From assembly GCF_000019525.1 (NCBI RefSeq), contig NC_010506.1, positions 2,604,001-2,668,000 on the forward strand: a stretch of 64,000 nt of DNA, given 5' to 3'. The translations under genes were made by a program, and so were the position numbers. The DNA is from Shewanella woodyi ATCC 51908. Lineage in GTDB: Bacteria; Pseudomonadota; Gammaproteobacteria; Enterobacterales; Shewanellaceae. Of this stretch, positions 51,252-60,553 are shown piece by piece; positions within the stretch are counted from its first letter, which is position 1, and each line of letters opens with the position of its first letter. The notes under the pieces were generated by a model, which was given only the letters and a program-made list of their open reading frames with translations, did no database searches and was not told where the DNA came from.

Positions 51252-52499
51252 CTATTTAACTGAGGTTTCTATCTCTTCTGAGTTAGATGTTTTCGGCATA
51301 GGTAATAGCAAATTCATTGTAATGGCGACGATTCCGCACAAGCTGATGCCTGTTAGGCTAAATGAGCCGATACCAAATGCCATCCCACCGATCCCAAAGA
51401 CTAACGTGATCCCCACAATACAGAGGTTTCTAGGTTCTGTCAGGTCAACTTGATTCTTGATTAATGAGTTTAAGCCCACCGCGGCAATAGAACCGAACAG
51501 TAAACACATGATCCCTCCCATGACTGGAACAGGAATGGTTTGCATGATGGCCCCAAGCTTACCGACAAAAGCCAGCACAATGGCAGTAATGGCTGTCCAA
51601 GTCATGATCACTGGGTTGAAGTTTTTGGTGAGTGTGACCGCGCCAGTCACCTCTGAGTATGTGGTATTAGGTGGACCACCAAACGCCGATGCTGCAATGG
51701 TTGCCACGCCGTCTCCAGCTAAGGTGCGATGTAATCCAGGCTTTTTAAGGTAATCCTTACCTGTGACATTGGAGATGGCAAGAATATCACCGATATGCTC
51801 GACAGCTGGTGCAATGGCGACTGGGATCATAAAGGCAATGGCATGCCAGTTGAACTCAGGGGCAACAAAATTGGGCATGGCTATCCAGCTTGCCGCTATG
51901 ACGGGGGTAAAGTCGACAATGCCGAAGGTGAGACTTAAGCCATAACCAACCAGGATCCCTGCCAAAATTGGCATCAGTTTTAATAGCCCTTTGGCAAAGA
52001 TGGCGACAGCGACCGTGCTTAATAGGGCAGATAGAGAGATGATAAGGGCGGTGCTTTGTTCAACCAGAACTAAGGAGCCATCTCCACTCTTGCCTAAAGC
52101 CATATTAACTGCAACAGGTGCAAGACCGAGACCGATCACTATGATAACGGGGCCGACTACAACAGGAGGAAGTAAACGTTTGATAAAGCCATCCCCTCTA
52201 ACTTTAACTAAACTTGCCAGAATGAGATAGACACAACCAGCCGCCATCAAACCGCCCATGGTCGATGGGATCCCCCAAGTTTGAACACCATACATAATCG
52301 GGGCAATGAAGGCGAAAGATGATGCTAGAAAAATTGGGATTTGACGTTTAGTGATAAGCTGGAAGATGAGTGTGCCTATACCAGCAGTAAATAGGGCGAC
52401 GTTAGTATCTAAACCTGTTAATAGCGGCATTAATACCAGTGCACCAAAGGCAACAAAGAGCATCTGAGCTCCCTGAAGTGCGAGCGAAACATTTTTCAT
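51252..52499 (-). CDS. uraA: Uracil permease (NCS2 family)
   Basis: This inner-membrane protein of about 415 residues has about 14 hydrophobic segments and the nucleobase-ascorbate transporter pattern. Conserved pieces are FVAFGALVLMPLLTGLD, the substrate-binding AIAPAVEHIGDILAIS and GDGVATIAASAFGGPPNTTYSE. It imports uracil with protons. An upstream start at 52544 adds 15 polar residues and lacks homology to the family start; AAAGAGA precedes the ATG at 52499. The product could also take related pyrimidines. Confidence 0.92.
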   Translation of the reverse strand: MKNVSLALQGAQMLFVAFGALVLMPLLTGLDTNVALFTAGIGTLIFQLITKRQIPIFLASSFAFIAPIMYGVQTWGIPSTMGGLMAAGCVYLILASLVKVRGDGFIKRLLPPVVVGPVIIVIGLGLAPVAVNMALGKSGDGSLVLVEQSTALIISLSALLSTVAVAIFAKGLLKLMPILAGILVGYGLSLTFGIVDFTPVIAASWIAMPNFVAPEFNWHAIAFMIPVAIAPAVEHIGDILAISNVTGKDYLKKPGLHRTLAGDGVATIAASAFGGPPNTTYSEVTGAVTLTKNFNPVIMTWTAITAIVLAFVGKLGAIMQTIPVPVMGGIMCLLFGSIAAVGLNSLIKNQVDLTEPRNLCIVGITLVFGIGGMAFGIGSFSLTGISLCGIVAITMNLLLPMPKTSNSEEIETSVK

Positions 52500-52685
52500 T
52501 TTTATTCTCTTTACATGAGGTAAACCCTCAAATATTAACAGCATTATTTTACTTTAATAGAGATAATTTTTTTTAGTTGAAAATTATTATCTTAAGTGAT
52601 GTTTTTTAGAATCATGAAGTGAAATCAGAAGTGGAAGAAAAGTTGTGATACAATTTTGGCATATCGACTTTTAGAACTGTAGAAG

Positions 52686-53795
52686 ATGCTCAAAACCCTA
52701 TTTAAAGCCTCACTTTTATACACGAGTTGTTTGTTTATTCAATTTAACTCTTTAAATGCCGCCGAAGTGACCCAGCTGGATCAAAGCTTGGTTCCAGTTG
52801 AAACCCGTTCGGCCGCTGAGCGAAATAAAGCCATCTCTTTAGGTCTTCAACACGTGATATTAAAAAACTCAGGCTCTGCTGCTGCATTGAGTAATCCAAG
52901 TGTCAAGGCTAAGGTCAAATCGCCCAACTCTCTTATTAGGCAGTTTGGCTATGATGAAGTGGATGGAGAGCTACTGCTCAAAGTTAACTTTGATCACAAG
53001 CGCATACTAGAACTACTCCGTGAGGCTCAACTGCCCGTGTGGGGAAAGCAACGCCCCTTAACTTTAGTGTGGTTGGTTGAAGAGAGTAGTGGAGAGCGGA
53101 AAATTTTGAATGACGCTTCGCCTGTAGAGAGTCGAACATTGTTTCAAAAAGATGCCGAAGCCAAAGGGGTACCGCTGCTGTTTCCGCTGATGGATCTTGA
53201 TGACAATATGCAGATCTCCGTCAGTGATGTGAGGGGAATGTTTGTTAATCAGATTGAGCTGGCCTCACAACGCTATCAAGCCGATTACTTTGTTGTGGCG
53301 TCGATGACCCCAAATGCCGATGGCGTTGAGTATAGTGTTTCTCTGTTTTCTAAGGGAGCAGAGCAAGGTGGAACAACGCCTCTAGTGAGTAAGCAACAAC
53401 AGGTATCGGATACAGAAGCTGCCGTAAACGGCATTATCTCTACTGTGAGTGAGTATTACGTTAGTCGATATGCTATTGCAGATAGTGGTGAGCAACTGAC
53501 TAGTTCAGTTACATTTGTCGATATTACTGAAATGAAACAACTGGTTGCAATTGAAAAGTACCTTAAACAACTCAGCGCTGTAAAAGCGGTTCATATCTCG
53601 CAACTGCAGGGAACCAGCGTTAAATATGCGTTAGAACTATTTGGTACTCTTGATGACCTTCATCGTTTAATGGCTCTTGACCCACGGATTATAGAGGCTA
53701 GTGGTGGATATCAAGGTGATATTGGTCGTGATGATAACCTCAATAGTTTAGATCCAGCCTTAGTTAATGAGCTTGAATATCGCTGGCGCGGCTAG
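52686..53795 (+). CDS. DUF2066 family exported protein
   Basis: This 369-residue protein has a signal peptide (MLKTLFKASLLYTSCLFIQFNSLNAA). The N-terminal part reads VPVETRSAAERNKAISLGLQHVILKNSGS, the DUF2066 start, and WLVEESSGERKI follows. It is expected in the periplasm, with unknown function. The gene lies upstream of hda, a link seen in many gammaproteobacteria, although the functions appear unrelated. It diverges from uraA. Confidence 0.87.
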   Translation: MLKTLFKASLLYTSCLFIQFNSLNAAEVTQLDQSLVPVETRSAAERNKAISLGLQHVILKNSGSAAALSNPSVKAKVKSPNSLIRQFGYDEVDGELLLKVNFDHKRILELLREAQLPVWGKQRPLTLVWLVEESSGERKILNDASPVESRTLFQKDAEAKGVPLLFPLMDLDDNMQISVSDVRGMFVNQIELASQRYQADYFVVASMTPNADGVEYSVSLFSKGAEQGGTTPLVSKQQQVSDTEAAVNGIISTVSEYYVSRYAIADSGEQLTSSVTFVDITEMKQLVAIEKYLKQLSAVKAVHISQLQGTSVKYALELFGTLDDLHRLMALDPRIIEASGGYQGDIGRDDNLNSLDPALVNELEYRWRG

Positions 53796-53868
53796 TCATT
53801 CAAATTGGTGGGTACCCATGTTAAAATGGGTATCTAAGTTACATCGTGTGAAATTGAGAAGTACTTGA

Positions 53869-54579
53869 GTGAAATCTAACTCACCTATACAGCTATCATT
53901 ACCAGTTCATCTGCCTGACGATGAAACCTTTAACAGTTATTATCCCGCAGCCGGAAATGATGAGCTAATTCAGAGCTTACAAGCTTGCGCTGAGGGAAGC
54001 TCTGAACGTTCTGTTTATTTGTGGGGGCCGGTGAAGTCAGGCAGAACCCACCTAATGCATGCTGCATGTGCCCATGCAAATGATCTGCAGCGAAGCAGTT
54101 TCTATCTACCGCTTGGCATTCATGCCAGCATCTCAACCGCTCTACTTGAAGGCTTGGAGAGTTTAGATCTTATCTGTATCGATGATGTCGATGCCATTGC
54201 TGGACATCCACTCTGGGAAGAAGCCATTTTCGACCTCTATAATCGAGTCTCTGAGCATAAGAACTGCTCCCTTATCGTGAGTGCCAGTGTATCGCCGAAC
54301 GATTCAGGTTTTACCTTGCCAGATCTTATCTCTCGGATGCAGTGGGGATTAAACTATCAGTTACAGCCCATGGCTGATGAAGAGAAGTTGGCTGCTCTTC
54401 AGCGTCGCGCTGCCATGAGAGGTCTACAACTACCCGAAGATGTAGGCCGTTTTCTACTTAATCGCTTGGCGCGTGATCTGCGAACCCTGTTTGACGTATT
54501 AGATAGGCTTGATAAAGCATCACTGGTTCATCAACGTAAGCTAACCATCCCTTTTGTTAAAGAGATGCTCAGGTTATAA
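53869..54579 (+). CDS. hda: DnaA regulatory inactivator Hda
   Basis: This 236-residue DnaA-like AAA+ protein stimulates ATP hydrolysis by DnaA to prevent re-initiation. It binds the sliding clamp through QLSLPVHL near the N-terminus, visible here. The degenerate P-loop WGPVKSGRTHLMHA and Walker B LICIDDVDAI are typical. The start is GTG. Length matches E. coli Hda (233). It is followed directly by a MITE-like repeat. Confidence 0.95.
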   Translation: MKSNSPIQLSLPVHLPDDETFNSYYPAAGNDELIQSLQACAEGSSERSVYLWGPVKSGRTHLMHAACAHANDLQRSSFYLPLGIHASISTALLEGLESLDLICIDDVDAIAGHPLWEEAIFDLYNRVSEHKNCSLIVSASVSPNDSGFTLPDLISRMQWGLNYQLQPMADEEKLAALQRRAAMRGLQLPEDVGRFLLNRLARDLRTLFDVLDRLDKASLVHQRKLTIPFVKEMLRL

Positions 54580-54594
54580 AAAGCGTGGAACCTT

Positions 54595-54864
54595 AATACC
54601 AATCGGTATAAAGATGTGATCGCTCAGCGAGAGTTTAGCGCTTCTGAGGCAAGGCAACGAGTGAGGAACATAGTTGTTCTACGTTTAAGCTCGTTAACGC
54701 AGAATCAGAACCGCTAAAACTCGCCTGTAAGGAGTGTTTTTGGCTGCCTACTTCTGCGTTGAATGAACTCACAAGGGAATAACCATTCTGTCATTCATTC
54801 GCCTTGAATTAGCTTGCCAAAAAAACTCTGAGTAGATCACTTTCTTATACCGATTGGTATAATA
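54595..54864 (+). repeat. Full-length MITE-like repeat (270 bp)
   Basis: Ends are long imperfect inverted repeats: left TAATACCAATCGGTATAAAG then ATGTGATCGCTCAGCGAGAG; right, on the opposite strand, TTATACCAATCGGTATAAGA then AAGTGATCTACTCAGAG. The tips are themselves palindromic (ATACCAATCGGTAT). It codes for nothing. Related copies are at 24617-24680 and 42655-43193. It could also fold into a hairpin terminator between the convergent hda and lipoprotein genes. Confidence 0.85.
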
Positions 54865-54915
54865 AGTTCCGCGCTTTTTGTATCGATAGGTTCATTCCAA
54901 TCTATTTTTTGTAAA

Positions 54916-56886
54916 CTAATCTATGAGCTTATGCCTATCTCCACTGACTCTCAGTTCAGGTATTCGTAATGGTGTTGTTGAGCTGTTCTGTTGCGTAGCC
55001 GCTCTTTTCTGAGCACTGCTTAATGTCGAAATAGTCAGGTTTTCTAACCAGGAATCTCCCTGTGTCATGGCAATAGGCTCTGGAAGGTTACTGATCAGGT
55101 TTGTGCCATCCATATTTGGGAAAATATTGTTAATGACAAAGGCGGCTCTGCTTTGCAGTGAGCTTTGACCAATACGCCCACGTTGACCCCAATCAACTGT
55201 GATTGTTGCTGCTGTGATGTTTTCAGGACGATCTGTTATACCTACGTCACGTAAAATACCATATCGATGGCTCATCATCGCCTCCTCAAACAGCATGGCC
55301 GTATCCTCTCGAGTACTTGAGTAGGCGTAATAGTCACTGGCGATATCGTTAGAGAAGAATAGAGTAATATCTGAAGGTAGGTAGCTTTTCTGAGTGCTAC
55401 TAGCTGTCTCACCCCTAAAGCTGACAGTCGCTAAACTGGACATTTCACCACTGGTAAGTGGAAATCTAGAGGTGACTTTATCTGAAATTAACTCTTTATT
55501 TTCAGATCTTTGTTCAAAATGGTCGAGTAGTGTTTGATTATCTATCCCAAGACTTGAATGAGTTGAACTGGGGAAGAAATCATTGGCGTGGGCCAGTTCA
55601 TGATAGAGCAGGGAGGAGAGATCTGGAGACAGCTCTGCTAGGCTGCGATCTGTTCTGGTAGCACGTGCTGTTATGTAAGAAACATAGTCATTATTTTTAA
55701 TGTAGCGCCAAGGCATAATAAAGCCCAGCTCATTACCGAAGCTACTGCGAAAATCAGGGGCTTCATTGATCACATCACGCTCCTGAGCAAGTAACCAAAG
55801 ATCGCTGGGATCAAGGTAGATAGCGCCAGTCACAACCCAATAAAATGAGGGGCGAACATCATAACTAATGACCACGGCCGTGACTGATTGTAGCAAGGTG
55901 GCAAAATCACTATTGGGATCCATCTGCTCAATAAAGGTTTCAAAGTTTTCCCCCATCCACTGGTGAGAAACCAAGAGTCTATCCATGATCTTCTCTTTAT
56001 CTGTCGAGCCTGGAATTTGCCCTAGTAGAGGTAGTGTGTTTGTTGAGCAAGGAGAGGTGAGCTGATTTGAGTAGATACAGCTCTCCAATGCACTGGCGTA
56101 TGGTGAGTTTTCCTTGTAGGCAAATGTCCTAGCAACTGGCTCATCAAAATACTGAGAGGTGATTGCTGACTCATTCGTTATCAGTGACAGAACCTCTTCA
56201 TTGATGGTTTCTCCTGAAACAGTGCCAGTGACGCGAAGTATTGAGATGGTATCACTAGTGACATTAGGCGCTTTAAATTGTGGTCGCTCAGGGGTTTGGG
56301 TATCCAAGTTGAGCTCAGGGCCAGAGGCGATACACCAGCTAATATCTGAAGGCTGTTGGTCATTATTCGCCCCAACTCTATCAATTCTGAAACTGGCATT
56401 ATTACCTTCTACCACTTGATGATCGCTGCGAACTTTGAGCCTTGAGGCTGAAGCGTCATCCACTGTGAGGTCAATTGTCTCGGTCAGGTTTAGGCTAGTT
56501 GATTTAACATTGACTGAGAAAGAGTAGCTACCAGCCTCTAAGAATTCGAAGGCAAGCACTGGGCTTTTTACCGACTTTAAGATTAAAGATGGGCCGCTTA
56601 ATTGTTGCCATGTAAAATTAAGTCCTGCACTGTCTCTGTCTTTTACTCTAGCGATAATGGCAGCTGTTTGTTGCGCAAAATAGTTTTGCTCTACAACAAA
56701 CTCAAGTCTTGATGATGTGGTGATGACATTTAGCTCTGTGGCTTGATCACAAAAGGTTAGGCTCGGTGGTGTCGGTGGTGTCGGTGGTGTCGGTGGTGTA
56801 ACAGGTGTAGTCTCTTCATCAGAGCTGCCACCGCCACAAGCTGTTAATAGGAGAGTGGCTATTACAAATGGGCTGTATTTCCACAT
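54916..56886 (-). CDS. Lipoprotein with PKD-like region and HExxH metalloprotease motif
   Basis: This 656-residue protein is not assigned to a named family. A lipobox LLLTAC at residues 12-17 is followed by GGGSSDEE and a proline-threonine tether (PPTPPTPPTPPS). Next come one or two PKD/K319-like beta domains (about residues 50-230, with FTWQQLSGPSLILKS and FEFLEAGSYSFSVNV). The C-terminal half contains LYHELAHANDFFP (about residue 430), a zinc-type HExxH motif. It may be a surface or outer-membrane metallopeptidase; the downstream third zinc ligand was not identified. Confidence 0.72.
   Translation of the reverse strand: MWKYSPFVIATLLLTACGGGSSDEETTPVTPPTPPTPPTPPSLTFCDQATELNVITTSSRLEFVVEQNYFAQQTAAIIARVKDRDSAGLNFTWQQLSGPSLILKSVKSPVLAFEFLEAGSYSFSVNVKSTSLNLTETIDLTVDDASASRLKVRSDHQVVEGNNASFRIDRVGANNDQQPSDISWCIASGPELNLDTQTPERPQFKAPNVTSDTISILRVTGTVSGETINEEVLSLITNESAITSQYFDEPVARTFAYKENSPYASALESCIYSNQLTSPCSTNTLPLLGQIPGSTDKEKIMDRLLVSHQWMGENFETFIEQMDPNSDFATLLQSVTAVVISYDVRPSFYWVVTGAIYLDPSDLWLLAQERDVINEAPDFRSSFGNELGFIMPWRYIKNNDYVSYITARATRTDRSLAELSPDLSSLLYHELAHANDFFPSSTHSSLGIDNQTLLDHFEQRSENKELISDKVTSRFPLTSGEMSSLATVSFRGETASSTQKSYLPSDITLFFSNDIASDYYAYSSTREDTAMLFEEAMMSHRYGILRDVGITDRPENITAATITVDWGQRGRIGQSSLQSRAAFVINNIFPNMDGTNLISNLPEPIAMTQGDSWLENLTISTLSSAQKRAATQQNSSTTPLRIPELRVSGDRHKLID
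56765..56800 (-). repeat. Four 9-bp coding repeats in the lipoprotein tether
   Basis: GGTGGTGTC repeats three times with a fourth variant, encoding the repeated Pro-Pro-Thr. The copy number could vary by slippage, changing tether length by three residues at a time. Confidence 0.85.
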
Positions 56887-56969
56887 AGACGGATCCTCAA
56901 AGGGGGAGACATTATTTAACCAAAATATAACACGGAGAGTCGGCTTCAGGTAGGGGGCGTTTTTAGCAA

Positions 56970-57583
56970 AGTAAAGAATCCACCTTCTGAAGAAGGTGGC
57001 TTTGTATTAGCCCCCTAAAAGGGGGCGTTGTCTACTTCAAATCTAATTGCGGCTGCTCCTGTTTTTCAACCTTTTCTTGATGCCTTACATATCTTCGAAT
57101 CACTTCCTCATTAATCCCCACTGTGTCAACAAAGTAACCTCTTTGCCAAAAGTGATTTCCCCATAGCTTATTTTTCCGAAGATACGGATACTTGCTAAAC
57201 ATTTTCAAAGCAATTTTACCTTTTAAAGCACCCATCAACTTTGAAATCGATAGCTTCGGAGGAACTTTGATAACCAGATGTACATGGTCTATTTGTACAT
57301 TCAACTCTACAACCACACACCCTAACTGCTCACTATAGACATGAATACATCAGTAAACATCTTTTCCTAACTTATTCTTTAAAATCCTAAACCTATACTT
57401 AGGTGTCCAAACTATGTGATATTGACATCGCCAATACACATGCGATGCTTTCTCATATCTACTCATGTTTTTTATCCTCTATTACTTCGCTAAAAGTTAG
57501 AGTTCAATTAACATGAGTAGATATTCAGGCAAAGCCTAATTGATGATAACCACCTACTGAAGTAGGTGGTTTAGGGCTGAAAA
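56970..57583 (-). mobile_element. IS200/IS605-type element, copy 1 (614 bp)
   Basis: As far as can be compared by eye this copy equals the plus-strand copy at 61732-62345. It runs between the shared ends TTTTCAGCCCTAA and GGATTCTTTACT. Subterminal hairpins are CCACCTAC-TTCA-GTAGGTGG near the left end and CCACCTTC-TTCA-GAAGGTGG near the right end. It has no terminal inverted repeats of the classical sort, fitting single-strand HUH transposition. Confidence 0.9.
57032..57466 (-). pseudogene. tnpA: IS200-type TnpA with in-frame TGA, copy 1
   Basis: The full frame of 145 codons starts MSRYEKASHVYWRCQYHIVWTPKYR in separate pieces and is broken at codon 39 by TGA (57350-57352), where an amino-acid codon (CGA is one possibility) would be expected. 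The rest contains the HUH motif in QIDHVHLVIKVP and the nucleophile Tyr in IRRYVRHQEK. A downstream GTG could start a 94-residue piece, but it lacks the first beta strand. Probably inactive unless the TGA is read through. Confidence 0.85.
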
Positions 57584-57605
57584 TAAAAAGCGCCCTTGGG
57601 CGCTT
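57581..57605 (-). terminator. Terminator after the DUF2069-arsC-like genes
   Basis: AAGCGCCC/GGGCGCTT with a TT loop and TTTTATTTTC on the minus strand. Confidence 0.85.
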
Positions 57606-57639
57606 CTAGTTTATCGCTTTATACTCAGGGCATAGCGCA

Positions 57640-58011
57640 TTATTTTTTATTCTTCTTTAATCCTAAGCCTAATTCGCGGCCACGTAGCCTAGCATAAAAT
57701 GGAAATCCAATTAGTAAAGCGCCTAAAAGAAGTACTTCAATGAGAGCGAAAGCAAAATACTCTTCAGTGACATAGAGCAAAGTTAGCCCATGAAGCATAT
57801 AGAGGCAGATGATAAAACTACCCCATGCATAGGTATAGGGCTTTCCTTGAATAACGCCTTTAAGAGGAAGCAGGATAGGGATTATCCAGAGAAGGGCAAA
57901 TGGGAGTGAATATTCCCCGGTCACCCCTTTGTTGACAAACCAGCCAGCTAAAAGAAGAACGAGCAGCAGGTAACCAGCCCGGCATAGCTTAAATAGCATA
58001 TCAGTGCTCAT
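57640..58011 (-). CDS. DUF2069 family membrane protein
   Basis: This 123-residue protein has four hydrophobic helices (LLLVLLLAGWF, FALLWIIPILLPL, FIICLYMLHGLTLLY, FALIEVLLLGALLIGF) and a basic C-terminus. It matches the DUF2069 pattern, including PLKGVIQGKPYTYAWGSF. Function unknown. It overlaps no gene but is 13 bases after the arsC-like gene, likely in the same operon. Confidence 0.85.
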   Translation of the reverse strand: MSTDMLFKLCRAGYLLLVLLLAGWFVNKGVTGEYSLPFALLWIIPILLPLKGVIQGKPYTYAWGSFIICLYMLHGLTLLYVTEEYFAFALIEVLLLGALLIGFPFYARLRGRELGLGLKKNKK

Positions 58012-58024
58012 GAAAGACCTTTAT

Positions 58025-58375
58025 TTATAAGATAGAGAGTACATTTTCAGGAGGACGACCAATAGCAGCTTTGTTATTTGCCAGTACAATAGGGCGTTCA
58101 AGTAGTTTAGGTGTTTTGACGATTGCACGAATAAGCTGCTCTTCAGTGAGGTTTAACTCACCTAAACCTTGCTCTTTATACTCAGTCTCTTTGGTGCGCA
58201 TGATCTCTCTAGCTGTTAGGTTCAACTTCTCGAGTAAACCCTCTATTTCACTCTTAACTAATGGGCTTTTCAGGTATTCAACAACTTGAATATCACACTT
58301 GTTCTCCTCAAGTAGCGCAAGGGTTTGACGGCTTTTTGAGCAGCGAGGGTTATGAATGATAGTAACTTGAGTCAT
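58025..58375 (-). CDS. ArsC-family arsenate reductase-like protein (YfgD type)
   Basis: This 116-residue thioredoxin-fold protein starts TQVTIIHNPRCSKSRQTLALLEE with the catalytic cysteine at residue 12. The conserved RPIV and GRPPENVL lie near the end. The context (beside bepA and perM) matches E. coli yfgD, whose reaction has not been well shown. True arsenate resistance genes are absent, so arsenic detoxification is not implied. Confidence 0.88.
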   Translation of the reverse strand: MTQVTIIHNPRCSKSRQTLALLEENKCDIQVVEYLKSPLVKSEIEGLLEKLNLTAREIMRTKETEYKEQGLGELNLTEEQLIRAIVKTPKLLERPIVLANNKAAIGRPPENVLSIL

Positions 58376-58574
58376 CGTAATTAAGTCTTGTCTTTGAAAT
58401 TTGACGATATCATACGTGAAAAGGTGAGCGAAGTCACAAGGATAGAGTGTAATTAATTAGCAAAAATTTAGAATTATAAACTGTAAGCTATTCATTTCTA
58501 TTACTTAGATGAATACTTTTCATTCCCCTACCACACCTTAACTATATTGCTGTAATGTGGCAGGGGATGAGCTG

Positions 58575-60035
58575 CTATTTTAGTTCATCTAGTGCTTTTT
58601 CAGATTGTTTAAACTGTCTTATTCTTGCCTCGATACGGGCAAGTTGCAATGGGTTGTCTTCAGTAAGACGATAAGCAAAATTGAGCTGGTCAACTGCACC
58701 TTTGTAATCAGCGCCCAGAGCCATAGATTCTGCTTTCACAAAATGCTCCATCGCTTGGTTGCCGGTTTTCTTATACGCATCGCTAAGTAGGAAGAAGGGG
58801 AGTTGATTCTGTTTATCTAGAAATATCTGATCTTCTAATAATGGGATCGCTTTCTCTGCTTGATTGGACTCAATATAGGCATTGGCCAAGTTGATATTGA
58901 TCACTTGAGATGTCGGCTTAAGACGTTTTTGTGTCTCAAGCAGAGCGATTGCTTCGGAGTTTGCTTCCCTTTGTAGTAAAAGATCTGTCTTAGTATCTAG
59001 ATAAAAGAGGTTATTCTTATCCTCTTTTAACAAACTATCGATAATGGTTTCAGACTCTTTAAAGCGTTCGGTCTTAAACAGAGCAAGTGCTTTGCCATAC
59101 AGTGCGGCGTTTTTAAATGCGTATGTCTTCTTCGCTAATTGTGTTTCAAAGAGTGAAAGCGCCGCTTCATCACTGTAGCTTGAAAAGCGAACTTGTATTC
59201 TGGCTTTGGCGAGCTGAAAATCGATATTATCGGGAACATATCGGTGTGGATATTGTGCGGCTCTGTTTCTTGCATCTGTGATTCGCGATTCGGGTAAAGG
59301 GTGAGTCAGCAACATCTGTGGCGGCTTAGAGGTAAAGCGGTAACGGGTGGCTAACTTCGCAAAAAAATCTGATGCGCCATTTGGATCGAATCCAGCGTCA
59401 ACCAAAATTTGCATGCCGATGCGATCGGCTTCTTTTTCATGAAGACGGGTATAATTAATTTTTGCTTGAGTCGATAGTGCTTGCGTCGTTGCTAAGGCTG
59501 CCATTCCCGCTTGAGGTGCGGCGATGGTTAAGAGTATTGCTCCTAACATGCCAACCATGGTGGCGGTTGAGCTCTTGTTTTGTGCTTCTAAAGAACGGGC
59601 TAAGTGACGCTGAGTTACGTGAGTTATTTCGTGGCCGAGTACCGATGCAATCTGGCTCTCATTGTCGGCATTGAGGAATAAACCAGTATGGACACCAACG
59701 TGGCCACCGAAAAATGCAAAAGCATTGATCTCATCATTTCTTAGCAGGAAAAAGTAAAAAGGGGTTTTGACGCCAGTAGCATGCGCCACGAGTTTATTGC
59801 CCAGCTCCGTGAGATATTGGCTCAGCACAGGATCATTTAACATGGGAGCCGATGAGCGAATAACCCGCATATAGGCATCACCAAAGACAGTCTCCTTCTC
59901 TAAGCTGAAGGTATTAACTGCTGCGGTGCCCAGATCTGGTAGATCGTTATTGGCGAAGCTGAGTGGGGCTGTAGCACAGAATATGAGTGACAATGCACCA
60001 GCTAAAAGCGATTTTGTTGATGTAAATTTACTCAA
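58575..60035 (-). CDS. bepA: Periplasmic M48 metalloprotease/chaperone BepA
   Basis: This 486-residue protein has a signal peptide (cleavage after SFAN). The zinc motif HEITH sits in SVLGHEITHVTQRH (about residue 140), and the third ligand lies in HEKEADRIGMQIL. Plug loops and C-terminal TPR repeats (about residues 300-480) follow. BepA assembles LptD and degrades stalled outer-membrane proteins. Length equals E. coli BepA (487). It diverges from the TusA-like gene. Confidence 0.95.
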   Translation of the reverse strand: MSKFTSTKSLLAGALSLIFCATAPLSFANNDLPDLGTAAVNTFSLEKETVFGDAYMRVIRSSAPMLNDPVLSQYLTELGNKLVAHATGVKTPFYFFLLRNDEINAFAFFGGHVGVHTGLFLNADNESQIASVLGHEITHVTQRHLARSLEAQNKSSTATMVGMLGAILLTIAAPQAGMAALATTQALSTQAKINYTRLHEKEADRIGMQILVDAGFDPNGASDFFAKLATRYRFTSKPPQMLLTHPLPESRITDARNRAAQYPHRYVPDNIDFQLAKARIQVRFSSYSDEAALSLFETQLAKKTYAFKNAALYGKALALFKTERFKESETIIDSLLKEDKNNLFYLDTKTDLLLQREANSEAIALLETQKRLKPTSQVININLANAYIESNQAEKAIPLLEDQIFLDKQNQLPFFLLSDAYKKTGNQAMEHFVKAESMALGADYKGAVDQLNFAYRLTEDNPLQLARIEARIRQFKQSEKALDELK

Positions 60036-60275
60036 ATTGATCCTTAATAAAGTACGTCACCATCAATAGACAATTTTATTCGCTTTTGGTTCGACGGCTA
60101 AGCTTTTGCTGTAGGTTATTGATTGTATACCCTAGTTCGAGATGCTAAAAGCCAAATTACAAAAAGATACTTTCACTCTATGTCATTTTTTTAGACATCA
60201 AAATGGTGACAACATTGCGTGTGACCTTCTTGTCACTTAGGATAATAGTCAACGTTTGTTTATAGCAAGACTATT

Positions 60276-60497
60276 ATGGATTTTATTGATTTAACGCCGT
60301 TTCGTTGCCCTTTGGCACTCGTGAAGGTCAAACTTGCGTTAAAAGCGTTACAAGAGGGTGAAGAGCTCTGTATCTCACTATCAGACACTGGTTCCAGACA
60401 AGATGTTCCCCGATTCTTAAAAAAAGTCGGCTATGACTTTTCAGAGCTCACAAATGATGAAGATATTTTAACACTTAAAATTCGACGCTTAGGTTAG
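60276..60497 (+). CDS. TusA/SirA-family small sulfur-carrier-like protein
   Basis: This 73-residue protein has the family motif with cysteine in DLTPFRCPLALVKVKLAL (about residue 12) and a C-terminal LKIRRLG. The usual CPxP is CPLA here, so the proline after the cysteine is kept but the second proline is absent. It may carry persulfide, or bind other ligands. The gene is 56 bases ahead of perM. Confidence 0.83.
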   Translation: MDFIDLTPFRCPLALVKVKLALKALQEGEELCISLSDTGSRQDVPRFLKKVGYDFSELTNDEDILTLKIRRLG

Positions 60498-60553
60498 TAT
60501 TAATTCGATTTCATCAGACATTAAAAGAGAAAAAATAACTTCAGGAATAACGA

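Noticed and set aside
58025..58375. Arsenic-resistance locus
   Set aside because: Only the ArsC-like YfgD-type gene is present; no arsB, arsR or acr3 homologue lies nearby.
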